A DNA stretch of 64,000 nucleotides from Corynebacterium appendicis CIP 107643. Its GTDB lineage: Bacteria; Actinomycetota; Actinomycetes; Mycobacteriales; Mycobacteriaceae. The position numbers and the translations under genes were made by a program. The stretch covers positions 1,426,001 to 1,490,000 of the forward strand of contig NZ_CP046976.1 of NCBI RefSeq assembly GCF_030408415.1, written 5' to 3'. A model generated the notes under the pieces. The model saw only the letters and a program-made list of their open reading frames with translations. It did no database searches and had not been told where the DNA came from. This document shows, piece after piece, positions 57,525 through 64,000 of this stretch; the stretch's first letter is position 1, and each line of letters begins with the position of its first letter.

Positions 57525-58913
57525 ATGCATTTCGACTACATCATCATCGGCTCCGGCTCCGGAAACTCCTTCCCCACCCCGGAATTCGACGACGCGTCAA
57601 TCGCCATCGTGGACGAAGCACCCCGCTTCGGCGGCACCTGTCTCAACTCCGGGTGCATCCCGACGAAAATGTACGTCGTCGCCGCGGACACCGCGCACGC
57701 CGCCGCGGATTCCGAACGCCTGGGCATCCGCACCTCATTCGAGGGCGCCGACTGGCCCGCCATCGTCGACCGCGTCTTCGCGCACCGCATCGACCTCATC
57801 TCCCGCGGCGGCGAGGAATACCGCCGCGGCTCCGAGTCTCCTAACGTCACGCTTTTCCGTGACCACGCTTCTTTCACCGGGCCCAAGACTCTGCGCACGA
57901 CCCTCGACGGCGAGGATGTGGAGATCACCGGCGACACCATCATCATCGCCGCCGGCTCCCGGCCGTTCATTCCGGCGGTCATCGCTGAATCCGGTGTCCC
58001 CTACCTCACCAATGAGGACGTCATGCGCCTACCCGCGCAGCCCGAGTCCATCACGATTCTCGGCGGCGGCTTCGTCGCGATGGAATTCGCCCACGTCTTC
58101 GAGTCGTTGGGCACCCACGTGCGCATCGTGAACCGCTCCCCGCTCATGCGCCACCTCGACGCCGACGTCCACGACCGCTTCAACGCCCTTGTCGCACCAC
58201 GCTACGAAACGCACATCGGGCGCACAGTTTCCAGCGCCAGCCACGACAACAACAGCGTCACGCTCACGCTTGACGACGGCACCTCCGTCACCTCGTCTGC
58301 CCTCCTCGTCGCCACCGGGCGTGTCCCCAACGGCGACCGGATGAACCTGGCCGCCGCTGGCGTGGACATGCACGACAACGGCCGCATCGTCGTCGACGAT
58401 TACGGCCGCACCACTGCCGACGGTGTCTGGGCGCTCGGAGACGTCTCGTCTCCCCACATGCTCAAGCATGTCGCCAACGCTGAGCTGCGCGCCGTGCGGC
58501 ACAACATCCTCAACCCGTCGGACATGGTGCCGATGCCTCACGAACACGTCCCCTCCGCCGTGTTCACCTACCCGCAGCTCGCGACGGTCGGCATGACCGA
58601 AGCCCAAGCCCGCGATGCCGGATTTGATGTGACCACCAAGATCCAGAATTACGGCGACGTCGCCTACGGCTGGGCCCTTGAGGACGAGGGCAGCGTAGTG
58701 AAACTCGTCGCCGATAAAAAGACTGCCCGGCTGCTCGGGGCCCATTACATGGGCCCGCAAGCATCCTCCCTGATCCAGCAGCTCATCACCGTCATGGCAT
58801 TCGACCTAGATCTGCGCGACGTCGCCCGTCGCCAGTACTGGATCCACCCCGCGCTCGCCGAAGTCACCGAGAACGCCATCCTCGGCCTCGACCTTGAATT
58901 CCCTGAGACGTAG
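57525..58913 (+). CDS. mtr: Mycothione reductase
   Basis: FAD/NADPH disulfide reductase that keeps mycothiol reduced. The 462-residue protein has DYIIIGSGSGNSFPTPEF (FAD), the redox motif GGTCLNSGCIPTK, SITILGGGFVAMEFAHVFESLGTHVRIVNRS (NADPH), ALGDVSSPHMLKHVANAEL and the C-terminal active-site WIHPALAEVTENAI (His-Pro). GGAGG sits 8 bp upstream in the end of the preceding hydrolase gene, with which it must be cotranslated. Confidence 0.95.
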   Translation: MHFDYIIIGSGSGNSFPTPEFDDASIAIVDEAPRFGGTCLNSGCIPTKMYVVAADTAHAAADSERLGIRTSFEGADWPAIVDRVFAHRIDLISRGGEEYRRGSESPNVTLFRDHASFTGPKTLRTTLDGEDVEITGDTIIIAAGSRPFIPAVIAESGVPYLTNEDVMRLPAQPESITILGGGFVAMEFAHVFESLGTHVRIVNRSPLMRHLDADVHDRFNALVAPRYETHIGRTVSSASHDNNSVTLTLDDGTSVTSSALLVATGRVPNGDRMNLAAAGVDMHDNGRIVVDDYGRTTADGVWALGDVSSPHMLKHVANAELRAVRHNILNPSDMVPMPHEHVPSAVFTYPQLATVGMTEAQARDAGFDVTTKIQNYGDVAYGWALEDEGSVVKLVADKKTARLLGAHYMGPQASSLIQQLITVMAFDLDLRDVARRQYWIHPALAEVTENAILGLDLEFPET

Positions 58914-59042
58914 CCCCTAAAGGGGGGGCACTAAAAATCAATCTCAGAAATTTGTCCTGCAGTTTCTTGGTACTTCACACCGAAACAAACTGATACTGCG
59001 CAAATTAACCTGTGCAAAAGCGCACAGCACTCTGAGGTCCGC

Positions 59043-59100
59043 TATAGTGCCATCTGGTAAACGGGCGATGTTTCGCTGCATCTGATTCTCTATGCCCGTT
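59043..59100 (+). promoter_or_regulatory. Promoter and leader hairpin of the secreted-protein pair
   Basis: In the 225-bp AT-rich gap after mtr, TATAGT at 59043-59048 is a good -10. Just upstream, CTGTGC-aaaagc-GCACAG is a perfect palindrome (about 59010-59027) overlapping the -35, a possible operator. The leader then has AACGGGC (59060-59066) pairing with GCCCGTT (59094-59100), with an inner GATG/CATC pair, a hairpin ending 38 nt before the ATG. Confidence 0.5.
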
Positions 59101-59138
59101 GCCTCAGTCCTCAGAACCAAGTGAAAAGGATTCGTGAT

Positions 59139-59528
59139 ATGCGTACCTTCCGCAACGCAGCTCTCGCCGGTGCCACCGCACTGGCGTTGACCTTCGGTGG
59201 CACTGCCGTCGCAGGTGCCGAAGAAAACCAGCCCGTCACCGGACAGGAGACTCAAGGGGAATCCGGTAGCGAGCAGAACCTGGGCGGTGACAAACCGCGC
59301 AGCTCCTCCACCCGCGCTTTCGCGCTCATCGGTGGCGATCACAGCGACCGCGACACCTACATGGTCAACGGCCGTGACCTGTTCGGCCTCACCAAGGAGT
59401 GGGATAATGTCGGCACCCCGGCAAAGGTGCTCTACGGACTCACCGTCGCCCTCGGCTCTGTTGCAGCTTTCGGCCTGATTCTCGCACCGCTCGACAACTT
59501 CATCAAGTACGGCCCGTTCGCCCAGTAA
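59139..59528 (+). CDS. Small exported protein with C-terminal membrane segment (paralogue 1)
   Basis: A 129-residue protein with a cleavable signal (RTFRNAALAGATALALTFGG, A-V-A-G-A then EE), a Gly/Ser/Gln-rich middle, and a C-terminal hydrophobic segment (VLYGLTVALGSVAAFGLILAPL) ending FIKYGPFAQ. AAAAGGA lies 8 nt before ATG 59139; the frame's earlier codons at 59121 are not needed. The next gene is a diverged copy, so the two arose by tandem duplication. Function unknown; an envelope location is likely. Confidence 0.8.
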   Translation: MRTFRNAALAGATALALTFGGTAVAGAEENQPVTGQETQGESGSEQNLGGDKPRSSSTRAFALIGGDHSDRDTYMVNGRDLFGLTKEWDNVGTPAKVLYGLTVALGSVAAFGLILAPLDNFIKYGPFAQ

Positions 59529-59576
59529 TTGCGAAACTAAGCCGGTAACCTTCAAACAGCAAAGTAAGGAAACATC

Positions 59577-59993
59577 ATGCGCAAGTTCCGCAACGCAGCT
59601 CTCGCTGCAGTCACCGCCTCCGCCGTTGCTTTCGGCGGCACCGCCGTCGCTACCGCTGATACGCAGCCGGACGAGTCCCGTGGATACTTCACCTCCGGCT
59701 CGAGCCAGGACGGCGATACCCCCATCAAGGACCTGATCGGAGCGATCGGCAAGGGGCCCGGCCTTGGGGGCGTTGGCGACAAAACCGACGCTGACACAGA
59801 AGCCGACCTTCGTGACGCTTTTGGCGATGAGACCTACGACGAAAACCTGCCTCAGTGGATGCGCCTCTGGCGCGATAGCATCGACTGGTTCGCCCTCGGT
59901 ACCATCGTCGCGGGCGTCGTCGGTGCTGCCAACTGGGCTCTCTACAACGGTTACCTGCCGCAGATCGACTGGAAGACCATGACCCTCAAGTAA
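59577..59993 (+). CDS. Small exported protein with C-terminal membrane segment (paralogue 2)
   Basis: A 138-residue relative of the preceding gene. The signal MRKFRNAALAAVTASAVAFG matches paralogue 1 at the R-N-A-A-L-A core and ends ATA-DT. The mature part is acidic and Gly-rich, and the last 40 residues contain WFALGTIVAGVVGAANWALY before NGYLPQIDWKTMTLK. AAGTAAGGA precedes the ATG. A strong terminator follows at 60032, closing the two-gene unit. Confidence 0.8.
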   Translation: MRKFRNAALAAVTASAVAFGGTAVATADTQPDESRGYFTSGSSQDGDTPIKDLIGAIGKGPGLGGVGDKTDADTEADLRDAFGDETYDENLPQWMRLWRDSIDWFALGTIVAGVVGAANWALYNGYLPQIDWKTMTLK

Positions 59994-60031
59994 GGGCACG
60001 GTTTTCAGCCGTTCGAGCTGCTAACTGCTAC

Positions 60032-60060
60032 AAAAAGGCCGCCTTCGGACGGTCTTTTTC
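60032..60060 (+). terminator. Intrinsic terminator after the secreted-protein pair
   Basis: AAAAAGGCCGCC-TTCG-GACGGTCTTTTT: a UUCG-type tetraloop hairpin with one mismatch flanked by A5 and T5 tracts, 38 bp after the stop. It can work in both directions, but the only upstream unit is on the plus strand. Confidence 0.85.
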
Positions 60061-60158
60061 TTGCACGTTTGCTGCTACCTCCTCTCCTACCCCTGCGTTG
60101 TTTACTTCAGTAGACATACCCTTTCGCAGCGCATACGGCAGTGTCTAGGTTGAAAACC

Positions 60159-61200
60159 ATGAACCAATTCACCGCCGTGCTCGGGTCGCTGAAGGCCCCG
60201 CTCGACGGTGAAGAAGTGGGAGACCATCCACACCGTATACCTGGCCCCCACAAAGTGGACCCGCCAGCAGAGGCACGCTGCGCACGCCGCGCGGGCGGCG
60301 GGATTCACGGCGGATCAGCTGTGGGTCATCGAGTCGCGCATTAAGCACATTGCGGACGAGCGCGAGAAATGGCGACTGCGCTTGCAGCTGCTCGGCGTGA
60401 CAGGACGGTGCGAGACGCTGAAGCGCAAGGCGAAAGAGATCGTCCCCGCCAAGGAGAAGCCGACACCGCGGAAGACAATGGGCTTCGGCAAAACACGCGA
60501 CGGCATGCGCCCGCTCAACGCGATGGGCGCCGAGGAGGACATGGCGGCGCTCGAGTTCGCGCTGCGGAAGAACATCGCGTCGGACGCGCCCGCGGGCCCG
60601 CAGATGTTCGAAGCTCTCATGGGCATGCTGGGCTTGCGGCCCGATAGCGTGCCGGCGACCGCGACGCCGTCCGCCACGCCGGCTGTGCCGCGTCCGCTCG
60701 TCGTGATCCCGGTGCCGGATTACATCGAGATCATCAAGGGCGGCGGCGACGAGACTCTCCTCGGTCTCACCGACGGCACGACGATCACGGGAGCGGACTA
60801 CCTGGCCAAACACTACGGCAAGGACCTCGAGGTGGCTCTGTTCCACCCGCAGGAAGGTGCCGTCAACCTGTACCGCACGAGCCGTTTCGCGAACCAGAAA
60901 CAGCGCGACCTCGCCCGAGCATGCTTGACGACGTGCCCCGTCCCCGACTGCCGCCATGCCTCCGACAACTGCGAAGTCCACCACATCACCGCGTGGTCGA
61001 GGGGCGGCCAGACGAATATGGCGAATCTGGCGCCATTGTGCAGGTACCACAACCGCACGAACGACGACGACCCGAAGCGTCGCAATCGCGGGAGCATCGT
61101 GAATATCAGGGGCAGACCGATGTGGAAGTCCCCGCGGGGATACTCGGTGACCAATGAGGTTCACCCGTTCGGCGCGATGAGTCTCCTGTTCGGGGACTAG
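60159..61200 (+). pseudogene. HNH endonuclease gene (DUF222/13E12 type) with a broken 5' part
   Basis: ATG 60159 opens MNQFTAVLGSLKAPLDG, the usual beginning of corynebacterial HNH proteins, but the rest of the protein continues in another frame from about 60205 (KKWETIHTVYLAPTKWTRQQRHAAHAARAAGFT). Roughly 45 residues normally found between these parts are absent, so a deletion with frameshift is likely. The rest is intact for 330 codons, with the HNH site CPVPDCRHASDNCEVHHITAWSRGGQTNMANLAPLCRYHN. A shorter protein could still start at GTG 60208. The stop overlaps that of map. Confidence 0.75.
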
Positions 61201-62078
61201 CGCTCGGAATCCGGGATCGTGAGGATCTCGTTGCCGTCGTTGGTGATGACGATGGTGTGCTCGAACTGCGCGGTGTATTCGCCATCGCGGTTCTGGACGG
61301 TCCAGCCGTCGTCCCAGATGTCGTATTCGAGCCCGCCGAGGTTGATCATGGGCTCGATGGTGAGCGTCATGCCGGGCTCGAGGACGTCGGTGTAGGCGTC
61401 GGAATCGTAATGCAGGACGACGAGCCCGTTGTGGAAGGTCGTGCCCACGCCGTGTCCGGTGAAGTCGGTGACGACGTTGTAGCCGAAACGCTTCGCGTAC
61501 GACTCGATCACGCGACCGATCACGTTGATCTGGCGGCCGGGCTTGGCCGCGCGAATGCCGCGCATGGTGGCTTCCTTGGTGCGCTCGACAAGCAGTCGGT
61601 GCTCCTCGGAAACATCCCCGGCGAGGAAAGTGGCGTTGGTGTCGCCGTGGACGCCGTTCTTGTAGGCCGTGACGTCGATATTGCAGATGTCTCCGTCTTT
61701 GATGACGGTGGTGTCGGGGATTCCGTGGCAGACGATCTCGTTGAGCGAGGTGCAGCAGGACTTCTCGAAGCCTCGGTACCCGAGGGTCGACGGGTAGGCG
61801 CCGTGGTCGAGCATGTATTCGTGGGCGATGCGGTCGATCTCGTCGGTGGTCACGCCGGGAGCGACAGCGGCGCCGGCAGCCTCAAGGGCATTCGCGGCGA
61901 TCCGGGATGCCTCGCGCATCTTCTCGATCGTCTCCGCCGTCTGGATCACCGGCTCCCCGACGTTTTCCTGGACCTCGTCCTTCCACGCGTATTCGGGGCG
62001 CTCGATGCTATCGGGCACGGTGCGAATCGGGGTGGGCTTTCCGGGGGTCAGTTTTCCGCGAGTGTTCATGCGGACCAT
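61197..62078 (-). CDS. map: Type I methionine aminopeptidase
   Basis: Removes N-terminal Met. The 293-residue protein has the five metal ligands: [19 protein letters not shown] (two Asp), [12 protein letters not shown] (His), LTIEPMI (Glu) and AQFEHTIV (Glu). The 40-residue N-terminal extension contains [13 protein letters not shown], a P-x-x-P-type linker as in the mycobacterial MapB (MetAP1c). ATG 62078 is chosen (GGGGAC 5-10 nt upstream); ATG 62069 is the alternative. Confidence 0.96.
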   Translation of the reverse strand: MVRMNTRGKLTPGKPTPIRTVPDSIERPEYAWKDEVQENVGEPVIQTAETIEKMREASRIAANALEAAGAAVAPGVTTDEIDRIAHEYMLDHGAYPSTLGYRGFEKSCCTSLNEIVCHGIPDTTVIKDGDICNIDVTAYKNGVHGDTNATFLAGDVSEEHRLLVERTKEATMRGIRAAKPGRQINVIGRVIESYAKRFGYNVVTDFTGHGVGTTFHNGLVVLHYDSDAYTDVLEPGMTLTIEPMINLGGLEYDIWDDGWTVQNRDGEYTAQFEHTIVITNDGNEILTIPDSER

Positions 62079-62135
62079 GCTAGTCCCCGGCTGTTGGCCG
62101 CATGATTCGGCTCCGTCCTACTGCTGCGGCTGCGG

Positions 62136-63962
62136 TTACGGCTTCGGCGCGCCCGCCTCGTCGATATTGCGCAGCATCGCGTCGGTGACGGAGACTGCGG
62201 CCTCGGATCCGCCGCCCATGACGATGAGCGTGGCGAAGGCGATGTCGTCGTCGCGGTAGCCGGTGAACCAGGAGTGGGAGCCGCCGTTGATCTCGGCCTC
62301 GCCGGTCTTGCCGCGGATATCGCCGCCGGCGGTCATGCCGGCCGCGGTGCCACCGGGGCTAGTGACGGCTTTCATCATGCCACGCAGCTGGTCGATTGCG
62401 GCAGGGTCGGGCGCGGAGATCTCCTCGCTGGGTTTCGTGTCGCGTCCGGAGATCAGGTACGGCATCGGGGTGGAGCCGTGGGCGGCGGTGGCAGACACCA
62501 GCGCCATGCCGAACGGGCTCGCCAGGTCCAGGCCCTGTCCGTAGCCGGCTTCGGTACGGTCGAGCGGCTCCTCGCCGTCGGGAATCGATCCGGTCAAAGA
62601 ATCCAGCCCGGCGATCTCGTAGTCGACGCCCAGGCCGAATTGCTTTCCGACGCTCTTCAGCTCCCCCGGCGCCAGCTTCGTCGAGATGTCGGCGAACGTC
62701 GTGTTGCACGAACGCGCGAACGCTGTCTCCAACGGGACGCTGCCCATCCCGAAGCCCGCGTAGTTCGTCACCGTGCGCCCGTAGATGTCCATGGTTCCCG
62801 GACACGGCACGATGGAGTCGGACACAAGGCCTTGCTTTTCGACGCCCGCCAGCGCCGTCACGATCTTGAACGTCGACCCCGGCGGGTACTGCCCCATCAT
62901 GGCGGTGTTGCCGTCTTCGTCGGCGGCCTTGGTCTGCGCGACGGCGAGGATCTCCCCGGTGGACGGCCGGATCGCCACGATCATAGCTTTCTGCCCGTTG
63001 ATGGGCTCAAGGGCTTTTTCTGCGGCGGTCTGCACCTTGTGCGACAGGCTGACACTGATCGACGGAGACGGCGAGGCGTCGTGGCGCTCGATGTCCTCGA
63101 GCTCGTTGCTGTTCTCGTTGACGATCGCGATCTTCCAGCCGGCGTCGCCTTCAAGGTCGGTGCGGACTTCCTCGCCGATGCGCGCCATCATGTCTGGTGC
63201 GAAATGCGGGTCGTCGGCGACCATCGAGGCTTCCTCATTCAACCGCACACCCTGCAGGCCGCCGAGCGCACCCTCGACCGATTCGCGGGCTCCCTGGGGA
63301 ATCATAGCGACGGAGAAGACGCCGGTGGCGTCGTCAAGCTGCTTCTCGAGCTCGTCCGCATCGCGCGTGGGCACAGCCGGATCCTGCTCGTGCGCCGTAC
63401 CCAACGCCTGCGAAATCGCGGCGGACGTGTTCGCTGTCTCCCCCACCGCATTCGTGTCCACGAGCAGACGGTAGGCAACGCCCGGGCTCAGCAGCGCCAC
63501 ACCGTCCGACGACACCACGCTCGCCTGGTCCGCCGGCACCGTCCGCAGCTCCAGGTGCTGGTTCGCGCCCAGTCGCGGATGCAGGATGGACGGCTGCCAG
63601 CGCACCGTCCAATCCTCGTTCTGCTGCGTCAGGGTCATCGACGCGTCGTAGCGCACGTGGCGGTCGCGCGGCAGCGCCCAGTCCAGTGTGTAGTGCGCGG
63701 TGGCCAGGTTCTCCTGCTGGTCCACCGCATTCAGTGTCGCGGTGACCCCCTCCGCCTGCAGACCGCCGACGGAGGACGACAGGGAATCGGTAGCTTTGGA
63801 AGGGTCGTCGATAAGCGTGCCGATGTGCTCGTAGTCGAAGCGCGTCAACGCCTCCAAGAAGTCTTGCGCGACGGGCTCCGCGGGATTCGGCTTCGGCGTG
63901 CACGCGACCGCGCCCAACGCGATAGAAAGGACCGCAAGCAGCGCCGAAAGCCGAGTTTTCAT
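62136..63962 (-). CDS. Penicillin-binding lipoprotein (transpeptidase)
   Basis: A 608-residue class B-type penicillin-binding protein with a lipoprotein signal (RLSALLAVLSIALGAVAC, lipobox A-V-A-C). Residues 25-130 are an NTF2-like MecA-N domain, then a dimerisation domain, then the transpeptidase with the three active motifs: PPGSTFKIV (S-x-x-K), RSCNTTFA (S-C-N) and RGKTGEAE (K-T-G). It corresponds to the PBP-lipo type (Rv2864c) found next to map in mycobacteria. An 11-mer copy encodes LIDD at 63806-63816 and another lies upstream of the ATG at 63989-63999. The 57 bp between it and map show nothing. Confidence 0.92.
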   Translation of the reverse strand: MKTRLSALLAVLSIALGAVACTPKPNPAEPVAQDFLEALTRFDYEHIGTLIDDPSKATDSLSSSVGGLQAEGVTATLNAVDQQENLATAHYTLDWALPRDRHVRYDASMTLTQQNEDWTVRWQPSILHPRLGANQHLELRTVPADQASVVSSDGVALLSPGVAYRLLVDTNAVGETANTSAAISQALGTAHEQDPAVPTRDADELEKQLDDATGVFSVAMIPQGARESVEGALGGLQGVRLNEEASMVADDPHFAPDMMARIGEEVRTDLEGDAGWKIAIVNENSNELEDIERHDASPSPSISVSLSHKVQTAAEKALEPINGQKAMIVAIRPSTGEILAVAQTKAADEDGNTAMMGQYPPGSTFKIVTALAGVEKQGLVSDSIVPCPGTMDIYGRTVTNYAGFGMGSVPLETAFARSCNTTFADISTKLAPGELKSVGKQFGLGVDYEIAGLDSLTGSIPDGEEPLDRTEAGYGQGLDLASPFGMALVSATAAHGSTPMPYLISGRDTKPSEEISAPDPAAIDQLRGMMKAVTSPGGTAAGMTAGGDIRGKTGEAEINGGSHSWFTGYRDDDIAFATLIVMGGGSEAAVSVTDAMLRNIDEAGAPKP

Positions 63963-64000
63963 GGGCGTAAAAATAGCAGCGCCGACATGCTTATCGACGC

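Overview
The window is a GC-rich, gene-dense chromosomal segment of a Corynebacterium. The order of conserved genes is that of the genus and its mycobacterial relatives: dapF-miaA, a DUF349 gene, miaB, recX-recA, bioYMN, pspA-clgR-cinA-pgsA, terC, ftsK, rnj-dapA-thyX-dapB, pnp-rpsO, ribF/truB, pptT-pptH, dinF-nrnA-rbfA-infB-ylxR-nusA-rimP, proS, cobA, mqo-mtr, map and a lipoprotein PBP. Mycothione reductase, a PptT/PptH pair and a DUF3046 protein also point to mycolic-acid actinobacteria. No rRNA, tRNA, CRISPR array, IS element or prophage was seen.

Layout. 1-9.4 kb: tRNA modification (miaA, miaB) and recombination (recX, recA). 9.5-11.4 kb: the biotin ECF transporter bioYMN behind a BioQ-like operator. 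11.4-16.5 kb: envelope stress (pspA, clgR), cinA, pgsA, and terC behind a probable manganese (yybP-ykoY) riboswitch. 16.5-25.2 kb: ftsK, RNase J and the lysine/DAP genes with thyX. 25.3-28.1 kb: a lipoprotein, a cupin, a cupredoxin and a polytopic membrane protein. 28.1-46.9 kb: RNA decay and translation genes (pnp, rpsO, truB, rbfA, infB, nusA, rimP, proS) plus pptT-pptH. 46.9-50.6 kb is the most accessory part: an AbiEi/DUF559-like gene beside an unusual palindromic repeat, a secreted nuclease and a decayed ATPase. 50.6-64 kb: sirtuin, methyltransferase, cobA, a YefM-YoeB toxin-antitoxin pair, SelO, mqo, a hydrolase, mtr, two tandem secreted paralogues, a broken HNH gene, map and a penicillin-binding lipoprotein.

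The most unexpected signal is a dispersed 11-mer, CGTCGATAAGC, present 20 times exactly. It occurs both in genes, mostly in one reading frame that spells Leu-Ile-Asp, and between genes, where it is over-represented. No role is known to me; an uptake-sequence-like, HIP1-like or chromosome-organising signal is possible. Other structural signals are two intergenic palindromes built from 14-bp periodic units, a LexA-type palindrome upstream of recA whose half-sites lie exactly one helical turn further apart than normal, and two divergent gene pairs (ribF/truB, proS/yaaA) with the same mirror-symmetric 31-bp leaderless promoter layout. About sixteen genes have a TANNNT box 6-8 nt before a start codon without a Shine-Dalgarno, which suggests widespread leaderless mRNA.
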